Below are positions 23,640-52,720 of a DNA stretch of 64,000 nt, one piece after another. Position numbers and translations under genes: made by a program. Every line of letters starts with the position of its first letter. Position 1 is the stretch's first letter. The DNA lies in NCBI GenBank assembly GCA_037043455.1, contig JAWPHD010004357.1, positions 1 through 64,000 on the forward strand, written 5' to 3'. The notes beneath the pieces were generated by a model that saw only the letters and a program-made list of their open reading frames with translations, made no database searches and had not been told where the DNA came from. This DNA is from Cyrtodaria siliqua. Taxonomy: Eukaryota; Mollusca; Bivalvia; Adapedonta; Hiatellidae.

Positions 23640-24560
23640 TCAGTATCCAAGCAACGTATTACAAGCCTTTCGGTTACCCTTGTCCGTCCGGACGTCCCGT
23701 TTTTTTACATTCGTTTTTTATTATGCCCCCTTCCCGAAGTGGGGTGGTGGGATTTAATATCAGCTTTTGGATCCTCTGCCAAGTTTGTTCAAATGGTGAA
23801 CCTGAGGTGAAATGTGGGCCCCGCCCCTGGGGTAGCCAGTCGAATGATACATGCCTTCTTGGGCCTTTTGGTTTTAATATACAAGTATGTTGTGATGTTT
23901 CTATATTTAAACCTAAATAACAATATTTTAGAATTGTTTTTTAAATTACCTCCCTTTAATGAATGGCATGCTTTACAAACCATGTTAAATCGATTTCTCA
24001 GATACCAAAACCGTACAGTTTTCAAACTTCATACAAACTAACATCTATATGGCAGCCATATGTTCCTACCAAATCGGGCGATATAAATGACCTTGACCTA
24101 CTTCTTGACCTACTGTTTACACTTTGTTAATTTACATCAAAGTTTTTCATTCAAGTTTTTTTACATCAAAGATTTTTGTTTAAGTCGATTTCTCCAACAC
24201 CAAATTCCTTCGAGCTTTCAAACTTTGCAAATGTTGATAACTACATGACGGCGACATCTTCCAATGAAAAGTGGGTCAATATGAAATAACCCTGACCTAC
24301 CGTTGGCACTTTGTTAAATTACATTGAAGTTTTATATTCAAGTGTTTTATTAACTCTGTTTCTCAGATACAAAAAGCCATACGGTTTCCAACTTCATACT
24401 TATACTTATATCTTTATGACAGCAATATGTTCCTACCCAAATCAGATCAATATAAATGACCTTGACCTACTTTTTACACTGTTAATTTACATTAAAGTTT
24501 TATATTCTATATGACCATAAGATTTCGAAGACGTTCGATAATGTACTCAGGTGATCGATT
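23640..24560. repeat. Degenerate tandem or dispersed repeat with TGACCTTGACCT motifs
   Basis: Units of roughly 170-200 bp recur with TTTCTCAGATACCAAAA, a stretch like CATCTATATGGCAGCC, and AAATGACCTTGACCTAC. Motif positions are near 24090, 24290 and 24455. The left flank (23700-23830) is GC-richer and resembles a repeat I associate with mollusc genomes. No coding potential. Confidence 0.6.
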
Positions 24561-25015
24561 TAGGGCCGTCTTGGCCCTCTTGTTTATTAAGTCAATTAGT
24601 GACATACCATAAGCCTTACAGTATTTAAACTTCATACACACTTACATCTATATGGCACCATTATGTTACTACTCAAATCAGGTTCATATAACTTGCCTTT
24701 TAATATTACGCTTAACATTTTGTTACTCCATATTGTAAGCAAACGATAACCCTTTAGCGGGGAATTCGAATCCCTTGGACACATTTTCTAGTGTTTTTTT
24801 TTTCCAAAATCCGGTATTTAAATTGGGTTATAAAAGTCCAACGTGAAATGTAGGATTCGCTGGAAGCACGCATTCAAAATCAACGACAATCTTATGTGTG
24901 CGACAACGCAAACACAAAAGGCTTCAGGCACCCTGTTCTCGGCAGAATTGTGCAGATTGACATGACAAAAAACCTTATCTCGGCAGTTACGTTCCTATCC
25001 CGTTAGGTGCATCTC

Positions 25016-25081
25016 TTTTGATAACGTCAATACCTCTTTTGATGACGTCAGTGTATATTTGATGACGTCTGTGTATTTTTG
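25016..25081. repeat. Three short repeats with CRE-like TGACGTCA cores
   Basis: TTTGATAACGTCAATACC, TTTGATGACGTCAGTG and TTTGATGACGTCTGTG follow each other at about 25-bp spacing. One core is a perfect TGACGTCA palindrome. Confidence 0.55.
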
Positions 25082-25399
25082 AACGGAAACAAATGGGAAG
25101 AAAATTGAAAAAGGTAATTAAATGATTTTAAACGATCAGCATGATCAAAAGAATATCATGTTAATGCCTGATCGTATCCAGTTCATCAGGTTCGGCTCGG
25201 AAAAAAATGAAGCCCTTTTTATTCAGCCTCACCTGATTAACTGGACGTGATCATTCTCTATATATATTACATAATTTAAAATGATATTTTATTAATATTT
25301 CTAATAATTCACGCCTATTTACACCAGTTTGCACGAGAACGCCACGACGACGTTAAGTCATACAAACAAATCAAGTGGAACCGGAACTCTTCGTTAATT

Positions 25400-25580
25400 T
25401 CCGTAATCGTTATTCCCTAGTAGCGGAATCTGACGACGACGTCCGTAAAACAATCGGAAAGTCATTTGGCGTTCCCGCCACAGACGGAAAAGGTCGAGCA
25501 ATGCTCCGTACTGGAAAATATCTCCGACTGGGAGATATTCAGTAGAGCAAACGAGTAGTTATAGCTTTTCTATTCCCAGT
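25400..25580. repeat. Dispersed repeat, partner of 49930-50160 (inverted)
   Basis: The stretch with GACGTCCGTAAAACAATCGG and the GAGATATTCAGTAGAGC to CTATTCCCAGTATTTCC part match the 49930-50160 copy in reverse orientation. Confidence 0.6.
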
Positions 25581-26189
25581 ATTTCCTTTACAAATCACAG
25601 ACAAATATGTAATATAAAGTTTTCACACTTCTCGATGAAATAAAATCTGTTATTCACTCCAAAACAACAAATCCCCAATGTATGTTGAGTCTCACAAAGA
25701 GGATTGGAGAACTGTAAATGGGTCCACCACTACATACAGCGTGTTACAAAATATAAGGTCTACTATCGGCGGCCAAACCCATACAACATATAACTTACTT
25801 ATATCTTGTCTTAACAAAACAACAGTGCTTTAAATCAAGTTTGTCTTTTAATTTTAACTTCTTATTAAACCATTTAATGTACTTTTTCAGACCGTTCACT
25901 ATAAGTGTAAACCGTTAACACACGAATCGTTTTATAATAGATGAAACCGTTTAATGAAAGCTTTCGAACCATATAAATTTAACAAAATCCAAACCACACT
26001 GTTACATTTTTATAACGATGAAACATGTTAATGGGTATCAACTGGAACCATCTAATGATCAGCGAAACCGTCTGGTGTCTTTTGAAATAGTTGAATAAAA
26101 ACACAGATCATACAACATATCTTTTTGTGACGCCTTTTCGAAGAAAAATGCGATAAATAGGGATCTCTTTGTCGTCCGTCCGTCAGTCC

Positions 26190-27450
26190 GTCCGTTACGA
26201 AAACTTAACGTTGGCTAATACTTTCTCATTTCTTGATATTTTTTTTATCAAACTTTCAATATATACTCATGACAACATATATACTTATGACAACATCGAC
26301 ACGACCAAGGTCACACTGAAGGTCATTATATGGGTTAAATAAAGTTCTTTTTTCAACGTTGGCTATAACTTTCTCATTTCTTGATATTTCTTCATCAAAC
26401 TTTCAATATATACTCATCATGACAACACAGACATGACCATACTAAAAAATAAAGGTCAAGGTCACACTGAAGGTCATAATATGGCTTAAATACTCGTTTT
26501 TTTCTTCACAAAAACTTAACGTCGGTTATAACTTTCTCATTTCTTGATATTTCTTCATCAAACTTTCAATATATACTCATCATGACAACATCGACATGAC
26601 CATACTAATGTATGACGGTCAAGGTCACACTGGAGGTCATTATATGGGTTAAATACTCATTTTTTCTTCATGAAAACCTATCGTTGCCCATAACTTTCTC
26701 ATTTCTTGAGATTTCTTCATCAAACTTTCAGTATATACTTATCATGACAACATCGTCATGATCATACTAAAATATGTAGGTCAAGGTCACACTGAAGGTA
26801 ATTATATGGGTTAAATACTCATTTTTTCTTCATGAAAACTTATCGTTGCCCTTAACTTTCTCATTTCTTGATATTTCTTCATAAGACTTTAATATATACA
26901 CATTATGACAACACCGACATGACAATACTAAAATATAAAGGTCAAGATCACACTGAAGGTCAGTATATGGGTTAAATACTCTTTTTGTTTTCTTCACGAA
27001 AGCTTAACCTTGGTTATAACTTTCTCATTTCTTGATATTTCTTCATAAGACTTTAATATATACTCATCATGACAACACAGATATGACCATACTAAAATAT
27101 AACGGTCAAGGTCACACTGAAGGTCAATTTCAAGGTCATACTGAAGGTCATTATATGGGTTAAATACTCATTTTCTTCACAAAAACTTAACATTGTTATA
27201 ACTTTCTCATTTCTTGATATTTCTTCATCAGACTTTCAATATATACTCATCATGACAACACCGACATGGCCATACTAAAATATAAAGGTCAAGGGGACAC
27301 TGAAGGTCATTGTGTGGGTTAAATACTCATTTTTTTCTTCTGGAAAACTTAGGCCAGTTTTTCAAGGTCATTTATCTGGGTCCAAAAAAACTTGTTATAC
27401 TGACAAAGCGCTGACAGGCGACACACGTGTTCCGCGGAACACCCATCTAG
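26190..27450. repeat. Tandem array, about 162-bp unit, seven copies
   Basis: The core TAACTTTCTCATTTCTTGA recurs at about 26215, 26365, 26528, 26690, 26853, 27017 and 27198. Each unit also has CATCATGACAACA-type and GTCAAGGTCACACTGAAGGT-type blocks. The left edge carries GTCGTCCGTCCGTCAGTCC, and the right edge GACAGGCGACACACGTG plus TTCCGCGGAACAC. The right edge is shared, inverted, with about 56895-56940. Confidence 0.8.
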
Positions 27451-27499
27451 TTAAATAGTTAAACTCCATTTCATTCAGTGCATATTTTCAAACGGTGAA

Positions 27500-28110
27500 A
27501 CGCATTGAAACAGTATCAAATGAAACCATTTAATGACAAATGAAACCGTATAGTGTCGTTTGAAATAATTCGGTATATACATAAACCATTTAACGAAACG
27601 CCAAGTAATTTAGTGATTGTGTTCGAACGGTGATCAATCGGATTATCTCGCTAAACTTTCGCAATATCCCGTACGGGTCGTTTTTTCGCTGACGTCACGA
27701 AATACCAGATATCGTGTAGACACCGAGTCAACTTTCAACGTCGTCAAAAGTTTTAAACCGCGTAGCGCAAGTATCTCTATATCTGGTGTACAAATAATCT
27801 TTTTAAACCAACCTCATGAAGTTAAGCAATTAATTAAAGAATTTGCATGTAATTGTTTTTTATCCCCACGTTGTACAAGGGAGAAATCAAAAGTACTGTT
27901 AAATAAATAATGTATTGGGCTAAAATTATCGTCCATCAATTATTTCATTTATTTAACTGCATTTGACTAGTCAAGGTCGATATCACCTTAAATGTTTTAA
28001 ATAAATTGTCACATTGTCCACTTTTCTCATTTAAAAAAGTGGACAGTCTCGCCTGGTTCTAGCACTGTAACCGATATGTTCACTACTTCTTCGCCAGTAC
28101 GTGGAACACG
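27500..28110. other. Intergenic, downstream of AGXT
   Basis: A 97-codon frame at 27617-27910 has no recognisable content. Nothing else is supported apart from possible AATAAA signals for AGXT on the minus strand (about 27946-27951). Confidence 0.4.
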
Positions 28111-28115
28111 ATTTG

Positions 28116-28121
28116 TTTATT
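28116..28121 (-). terminator. Candidate polyadenylation signal of AGXT
   Basis: AATAAA on the minus strand, about 17 nt after the stop codon. This is unusually close, so a later signal at about 27.95 kb may be used instead. Confidence 0.4.
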
Positions 28122-28137
28122 TCAGCGTACCACGTGC

Positions 28138-45199
<17,062 letters not shown>

Positions 45200-45283
45200 T
45201 GTTAACTTTAATATCGGAAATAACAGTAGCAATATTACAATAGCAATAAACACGCTAACCAAATTATCAGTATAACATCGCAC

Positions 45284-45935
45284 TTGTAACGCGATGATAT
45301 GACAGCTCAGAAAATCATAATAATTTAACCCTAAAGTTTGTGATAACCAATCTATTTATAGGTTATAAGGCGTATAACTGATGTATACGCTATTCGTATT
45401 AACCTACTTAATGCTATTCGCATAAACGTCCTTAATACAAACAGAGATGCGAAATAAGAGTGAAACTAAAATATTCTAATGTGCATACATACCAAACTAA
45501 AACATGTGATCTAGTGCAACACAGTGTGTCGTCGGTAGTATCTCGGAGTGTGATAGTGGCGATTGGGAAATACCAGGTGTCTAGTTCCCATTGCAATTAA
45601 AACAACTTGAGAATTCAAACATAAATGTATTCTTCAAAATGGAACATTTAATACTTATTTTTGTAGTTACATTTAAAATTATGACTGAAACATGAAAATC
45701 GGTACACGTTGACAATTTGCGGAAAAATCCCTGCAAAACTGGGGGGTGTCACTTCAGAGCCAGAAACGACTAATTTTTCATAAAATTCGCTATGAAAAAA
45801 AGTTCCTCATTACATGGCACTTGGATTTAAGTTTCAGGCAAAGGTGCCATATATGGCTACGAGATATAGGGAGACCAGGGTAGTCCTAAAGGCTATAATG
45901 GAGGCCTATGGGGAAATCAACAGTTGTCTGTGACC
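45284..45935. other. AGXT upstream flank, nothing firm
   Basis: No TATA box or CpG cluster could be tied to a start site. The open frame continues upstream of exon 1 to 45283. The rest is AT-rich sequence without supported features. Confidence 0.4.
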
Positions 45936-46055
45936 TAAACCCCCGCTTTCACAAATTGTATTGGGGGCTATATATGAATCACGTTGTCCGTAACGTCACG
46001 TCGAGTCGCGTCGCAACTGTCCCGTCCAGTCGCGTCACATCCCGTAACACATTTT
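45936..46055. repeat. Dispersed repeat with GTCGCGTC-type tandem motif
   Basis: CCCCGCTTTCACAAATTGTA, then AATCACGTTGTCCGTAACGT and short GTCGCGTCGC-type repeats. An inverted relative lies at 58860-58985. Confidence 0.6.
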
Positions 46056-46163
46056 TATTACTTGCATTTCTCAAACAGTTTTGAATGGGTTGTTCCAAAC
46101 TTCATATACACATAACAACTGATGACCTTACGTCTCTCTGCATCACCAATTGTTAATTTAAGC

Positions 46164-46193
46164 GGTGGGGGTGGGGGGGGGCGGGGTGGGGGT
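46164..46193 (+). repeat. G-run, potential G-quadruplex
   Basis: About 30 bp almost entirely of G with single T or C interruptions, giving at least four runs of four or more G. Confidence 0.7.
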
Positions 46194-46199
46194 ATTCAT

Positions 46200-47570
46200 C
46201 ACCTTCAGTGATAAATCAAGTTATTACTAGCACTTGAAATATAAGCATGGTTATCTAATTATTAAAAGTACTATTATATATATGGGGTGGCATGTTTGTC
46301 AGAGCTATACAGTTATGTCTCGACATGACCCGAATAATTATTTAAATGTATTCATAAATTGAGTTACGCCTATGAATACTTAGATGTATGTATACATGCA
46401 TGTTTAGTTATTCAAGTAATGCCATTATCCGGTGCATATACGTGTCAATGCATACTTTAATCAACTATCAACGCATTTTAGAAACAACTTATAACATCAA
46501 ACTAGAAAGAGCTCGTCACAAACACAATGCATTAAGACATTGTAAATGTTGCTAATCTATCTATACAAATGCACTAAGAATGAGTATTGTAAGATCTAAA
46601 ATAATTAACAAAGCACTCTAGGTGCATTAGTTAAAAATCAGTACAAAATCACGTATCCGCTTTGATCAGATCAAATGAGAACTGATTAGCATCATTTACA
46701 TAGAAGTTAATATAAAAGAGATATAATTAAACTGAAATTATTGACATATACAAAATGCCGTTTTTAGTTTTGCCAAGTTTACTGCGAGAAAACAATTTTA
46801 CATGTTTGACTGCCTGGTAAGCCTAGTGCATATGCCATTTGCTTCTCTCCAGTGTGACCAAGCCCATAATTCACCAACCATTTCAAGTACTCAAATTTCG
46901 TTAACAAATAGTCCCATGACCGTCAAAGATATACAATAGTATGAAGTTGCTTTTATAAGTATTTATCACATTTATACATAACAGCTTGTTATGCACGTTT
47001 TTCATTTAAACATATAAGAATATTTGTGACTTGGGCTTAAGTCTAAGAATATTCTCAAGAATGGTCGGTGCATTCAAGGCCTGGTTTCGAATCCAAGACT
47101 GGGAAGTATGTGAGGTGGAACAATGGTCACCGAATTGCACATGTGAGTTTTCTTTGCTCTCCTCCCACAGTAAGACTACCACACATCTGCGCCGTCGTTC
47201 AAAGGCTTAAACCATTATATCATTGTTTTAATGTATGTACCTTGGAACCTTTAAATAATAACTAATGCCTGTTTGATATTAAATTCATAAACTGAGTTGT
47301 AAAAAATTGTTTATTGCGAGGTTGTGCTGATCATCAGATGAATTTTATCAAACAGATTTATAAATTCAGTATTATACAGACACGAATGTGAGATTCTAGT
47401 TATCATATCAGTCCAAAAAGCTATGTATTATGTACTGCCTACAGTATAGATATAAATTGTTGTCAGATGCCTCCCTCATGTTGTATTTTTAGCTAAAATA
47501 TTCATTTCGTAACTGGTACATCTATCCGTACAACTGAAACGTATATACTATATGTTTGGTCTAAGGTATG
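46200..47570. other. Intergenic, nothing recognised
   Basis: AT-rich sequence. The 65-codon frame at 47068-47265 contains no known motif. No RNA gene or repeat was recognised. Confidence 0.4.
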
Positions 47571-47797
47571 CCAAATAAACACAAGAAAACAGTGATACAG
47601 AACAGTTACATAAGAAAACAATATGGGGATTGAATATGATAAAAATAAACGAATAGTGTGTATATGTTAGTATTTTTTTATTTGTAATTGTCAACAATCA
47701 AAACACATTTATCATAAAAGACTTGAGCACTGGATAAACTAGTCATCATGAGACAAAATGAACATATGTTTAATGTTGACATCTGTGTTGTATAATG

Positions 47798-48405
47798 TTT
47801 TATCACATAACGTCCCTTGTTAGCAGTGTCGAACACATATTTAATATTCTATTGTATGACACACGTGTTATACAACCTGGAACGATTTTGATTGGTTGAG
47901 TTAAACCTGTAACACTACGCAAGTTTATTAACTGAAACTATTTTATTTATTACAAATTCACCCAGCTCTGAGTCATAAACATATTATTTGTGACAGCTTA
48001 TAAAAGTAATGCACGTTATACAAAACATTGTTGTTGGTTTGTTAAAAAGTTGGGTAAACTGCTTTTTTGTAAAGAGGGAAAACACGAACTCTTTTATACG
48101 TAACGTTATGTGTGAGACGCGACGTTACGACGTCATATATGTTATGACGTTTTGGCGCTAAAATGTGTCTGACGTCGTGGCGGTTGTATGTCCATCTGAA
48201 TAATTTTTTATTAATTTGATTGCAATGTTATGTGATTAAAAGGATCTTAAACTCGTTCCCATTCCATATAAGATTTATGAAACTCATTATGAATTATTTT
48301 TAATTTTAACTCGCCAAAAGGCTCGTTAAAATTAAAATAATTCATAACTCGTTTCATAAATCTTATATGAAATGGAAACTCGTTTAAGATCCTCTATATA
48401 ATTTA
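47798..48405 (+). mobile_element. Hairpin-ended element, copy 3 (about 0.6 kb)
   Basis: Starts TATCACATAACGTCCC and ends AAGATCCTCTATATA. A long hairpin near the 3' end pairs 48241-48315 with 48320-48392 almost perfectly (AGGATCTTAAACTCG against CGTTTAAGATCCT). It lies inside the 47590-49582 repeat. Confidence 0.7.
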
Positions 48406-48528
48406 CATATGACAGACATCTGAAATAGTATGTGTAATGGATCACTAAATATAATGTTGTTTCATGATTAGAATGTGACAAACTGGGAAGATATCATGGT
48501 TAGAATATGAAGAATGAATTGAATTGAA

Positions 48529-48760
48529 TGTTGTTTAACGGCTCATCAACACAGTATAGGTCATTTAGAGCCGCCCCCAGAGAGAGGGGAAGGATACATA
48601 GGAATCCGGGAACCTGCCCTACTCTTATTATCGAATAGATTCCTATGGTTCTTTAACGTGCTCGGAGGATAGACCGATACACGGGACCGACCGGTTAACG
48701 TCCCCATCCGACGGACGAGGCTACGGTAAAGTGTCTTGCCCAAGAACACACCGACGGATG
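48529..48760 (+). mobile_element. SINE-like dispersed repeat, family A copy 2
   Basis: Close match to 32428-32680 in the same orientation, inserted within the 47590-49582 repeat. Confidence 0.7.
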
Positions 48761-49929
48761 AAGAATAAAATCATAGAACAATAATCATAGTTATAAACAA
48801 AAAGACAACTTATTGATAATATAACAGCAATTGGATTGAAAGATTAGCCTTGTGAAGGTAACCTCAGTTTTTAGCAATGAACATTTTCATTAGAAGAAAG
48901 GGTTTAATGTTAGATATTTTTTATTATTGAAATCTGATCAGTAGTTCGTGAGAATAAGTGGCAGTAGAACAGACCTATTCAAACTCTTTAAAAGATGCTT
49001 AAGTTAAAGTTTCATCAACTCTGTTTAATGACTGAAGACGTGTTGCTTATTTTAAAATCAGACAGCACCAACAAGGGATACATACATAGCTGTACACATA
49101 AACAGTTAGTAATATGCAAACACAATTTCGAACAGATGCAAGTTATGTAGAAAACTAATGGGACGCGAGCTTTTAAAAAATCAAGATTGCTTTTGTCCCT
49201 TTAATAAAGTTTAACATCAATCAATAATCAATGACGATACCAATTTGGAACTAGCTGTATTGGTATGCTGAGAACAAATTTATTGACTGTATCCCTGAAA
49301 TTTACATCTAATTCTTGTAGTAAAAACCAGTTATCTAGAACCATTTCTACGCGCATGTGCAGAAAATAATTTGTAGACTGAATCCCTAAACTTGATACTT
49401 AATTCAAGTAGTAGAAGACCCATAAAATACCTGTATACTAATTTGACTGCGTCCCGGTATTCTTACTAAAATGCAGTTGTTTTATGAACAGTAAAATGAC
49501 GTTGGTACACAGTCCAACACCCACAGTAGCTTTCTGGATCCGGGATAAATATAGCCGGAGCCTTGAGGCTCCGGCAATAATAAAGACACATCAATATCAA
49601 TCGATTCTATTTCGTGTATATTGATACTTCTATGAGATTATACATTCCATTGTCTAAACATCCCCCTTTTTATGGATTTAAGTTCCCTATATATGTATAA
49701 TGATGAACAGAGTGTCATATCAGCGCGCCATTGTGTGACATATATGTCTCTTAGGCGATTAAATAGTAATGGAGTAAAGGTATTTATTTTAACAGATTCT
49801 GTGTACAACCAAATCTCATCGAGTCCCGAATTTTGTAGAATATCTTGCACCTGTATAGACCAGTTTATAATGCGGAGACTACCGTCCATATCATTTGTTT
49901 GTTTGTTGATAATGGTTTATATTACATAA

Positions 49930-50160
49930 TTGTCTCTGATTTATATAGGAAATACTGGGAATAGAAAAGCTATATCTACTCGTTTGCTCTACTGGGAAAT
50001 ATCTCCCACTGTACGGAACATTGCTCGGCCTTTTCCGTTAGTGGCGGAAATGCCAAATGACGTTCCGATTGTTTTACGGACGTCCTCGATAGAGAAATGT
50101 ATCGGGGCCATTTATCTACCTCGGGAGATATTTCCCGTATCTCAAAAACACTGGTTATTA
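49930..50160. repeat. Dispersed repeat inside the LINE, partner of 25400-25580
   Basis: TATTCCCAGTATTTCC-type sequence at the left edge (reverse), ATTGTTTTACGGACGTCC and GGGAAATATCTCCCACTG match the 25.4-kb copy inverted. LINE similarity resumes on either side. Confidence 0.6.
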
Positions 50161-50373
50161 AACTCTATTTAATATGAAATTATTATATTTATTACCGTGC
50201 ATGATTCGTAAATATCGTGAAATCCACCAACTTCTGCATAGTGCGATAAAGTGTTTGTTGACGTTTGAATATTTAGTATCCATTTACAGAATGTTTTATA
50301 AACCAGCTCTTTATTGTCGGTCTTGATGTGTCCCCATACCTCACAGCCTTAATTTAAAATAGACAGTACTTAT

Positions 50374-50404
50374 GAATGAATGAATGAATGAATGAATGAA
50401 TGGT
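50374..50404. repeat. (TGAA)n microsatellite with GGTGTTTTACG SINE fragment
   Basis: About seven TGAA units followed by TGGTGTTTTACG, the same join seen at the family B SINE-like repeats. Confidence 0.7.
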
Positions 50405-51000
50405 GTTTTACGCGTCGACACATAAATAGGTCATATTGTGCGCAAAAACTGATGAAAAATGAAGAAATGAAGTATTAAGTAAAAATTAATGTAAACAGTA
50501 CTTATGAATCAAAATGGTTAAACATAATGTCAATTGGGATTTCCATATTTCTCGTAAGGTTTATCAAGGAATTCATTGCACGTAGAGCTTTACCTTTAGG
50601 TGTATTTGTTGCCGGTATAAATGAACCATCTCTGGATAATACTTTGCCTAAATAATTGAAACTGTTTACTATCTCGATCAACGTTCCAGAATATGTTCAT
50701 CATGAGTATTCTTGTCTAAGCTTCCGCCTTTTCTAAAAACTGCATTTTTTGTTTTCTCGATATAAACATTTAGATTCCATTTTCAGCAATAAGTTTCTAG
50801 ATTGTTTAGAGATTCTGGTAGGCCTTCTTTCGTTTCCGAAAATATTGCGGCGTCGTCGGCAAATAATAACATATATATAGAAATTTGTTCCATTGTGATA
50901 CCAACATTTAAATTGTTTTTCAGATTATGTTTTATGTCATTTAGGAACAGGGAAAACAATATCGGCGATGTTATCTTACAGTAGTTGGTCTGTTTTAGAG

Positions 51001-52200
51001 TTTTTTAATTAAAGGGACACTTGTCCTTAAGTAAAGCATATATTGAGCATTAGCATATACATGTCTGATTTTTATTCCGCGAAGTGCATGCATGGAAACC
51101 CAAATATGCAAAATGTATAATTAACACAAAACGTAGTCTTTACATTATTTGGCATACGATTGGCAAAACTGTCATTGTCAAATTAATTAGGCAAAATAAC
51201 ACATACCCAACAATCTATCGCTAATTAAAAAGACGAAGCTGTTTTGCGTATTATAATCCAGGTGATTTTGATAGTGAATATTGCACTATGATGCTACAGA
51301 AAAGTATGTATGTTGCACGATGATGCTGTCAATTTATTAAGGTAAGAATCCTGTCGCGCAAACTTGCTCGTCTTTCCCGTAAAGTGTTTGAACATTTTTT
51401 TTTTATTGTTTGAAGAACTGTCTGAAGGCGGGGTCTTTGCAGAAGATGTTGTTTTAGCAATCAGCACATCATAATTAAACCAAGGCAATTAAATTAGCAT
51501 TGCAATAAATGTTTTCTTTTCACTCTCATTGTACAGCATATGATTTTATATCGCACCAAAGCTATTTACAGTAACTTTGCATTTTACACCCCGTTCGCGG
51601 TTCCTTTAATTATTGCCTTTGTTGTTTTGTGTTATCAGGAGTGAAACACTATTTTTGTGTAAATAATTTGTAACTTGAACGTAACAGGGTCGCAGTGTAG
51701 TAGACAAATCACTAGCAATATCATTTCTCTCACAAGGACTGGAGGCGACATCTATAAATATTAAACGAACTAATGTTAAGGTCGTTGTTGACAAGCAGGT
51801 GCCAGTGTTCGTTGCAAGTAAAATAAAACAAACGTCAAATGTGCATTTGTTAAGCTGACGATGCTTATTTACTTTCTCAAATTGCTGTTAATAAGTATCA
51901 TCATTCTACCATCCTTTTCATGGTATCGACTTGCACGTATATACAGAAAATGTGACATGTGGCCAGTTGCTCATGACACTTTTACAAAAGAGTATGATAA
52001 TGGACCTTTGGAAACGGCCGAGCACGATACGCAATATTGCAGTCTCGGTTTGATTGAGACTGAGTGGTAGTGAAATATGCTAGCTACCGCTCACGCCCTC
52101 TAGCCCCGGGTTGAGCAGAACTCAATATTCATAAAAATCAACAGTACATAATTTTAACCATCCCGAAGATGGCATGCATATACGAACGAAACGAATAGTT
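51001..52200. other. Intergenic, no supported gene
   Basis: AT-rich. The short frames at 51294-51488, 51606-51794 and 51861-52070 show no recognisable motifs. No repeat structure noted. Confidence 0.4.
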
Positions 52201-52204
52201 TTAA

Positions 52205-52290
52205 AATATAAATCGTACAAAGTTCGTTCTGCGTTCATTCTGCGTTCATTTTCCGTTCGTTCAGCGTTCGTTTGCGTTCGTTCTGCATTT
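52205..52290. repeat. Short degenerate tandem repeat CGTTCGTTCTG
   Basis: About seven imperfect 11-12 bp units of GCGTTCGTTCT type, followed by TACTTGAACGCAACTGG. Confidence 0.65.
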
Positions 52291-52329
52291 ATTTGGGGTA
52301 CTTGAACGCAACTGGGTCTGTAGTAGCCT

Positions 52330-52720
52330 TCAATTTAAATCCGAAGTTAGAAGAATTCAAAAATTGTTTGAAAAGCTAGCAGCACAGAAAACTTACACTT
52401 CTAGCAAGAAATACTGTCATAAACTGTTTTGCATGCCCAAAAGTTATATTTCCTCTGACGGTACTGCCTAACGCTCCAAAAGAAAAGATCAAACACATTA
52501 ATCACCTAATGTTCTCATTGTTATGGGATAATAAACCAGATAAAATAAAAAAGGAAAACAATTATTCAGGATTACGATAATGGAGGAATGAAAATGATTG
52601 ACATAAATACATTTCACAATGCATTGAAAGCAAATTGGATAAAACGAATACTAGATGCGGCAAACCGCATATGAAATATTTTACTAATTTGTGCTTAAAT
52701 GATGTCCAACAAAGATAGCA
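52330..52720 (+). pseudogene. LINE C-terminal fragment
   Basis: Broken frames read EVRRIQKLFEKL, then LLWDNKPDKIKKENN, then a GG-MIDINTFHNALKANWIKR-like segment across frame changes. This is typical of the region downstream of the RT in L1-like elements. Degenerate. Confidence 0.6.

Larger units (their letters stand above)
47590..49582 (+). mobile_element. Dispersed repeat of about 0.95 kb, copy split by two insertions
   Basis: Same repeat as 30140-31085, but interrupted at about 47798-48405 by a hairpin-ended element and at about 48520-48765 by a family A SINE-like repeat. It ends GGCTCCGGCAATAAT. Confidence 0.7.
49620..51000 (-). pseudogene. Degenerate LINE (non-LTR retrotransposon) reverse transcriptase and C-terminus
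   Basis: Minus strand. Near 50980-50780, SPILFSLFLNDIKHNL and LLFADDAAIFSETKEGLPES show the RT catalytic FADD motif. Further on, KTKNAVFRKGG, EIVNSFNYLGKVLSRDGSF, VWGHIKTDNKELVYKTFCKW and the terminal 49889-49638 frame follow in LINE order. It is broken by frameshifts, a (TGAA)n/SINE patch at about 50370-50500 and another repeat at 49930-50160. Fossil copy; clade not assigned. Confidence 0.8.
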
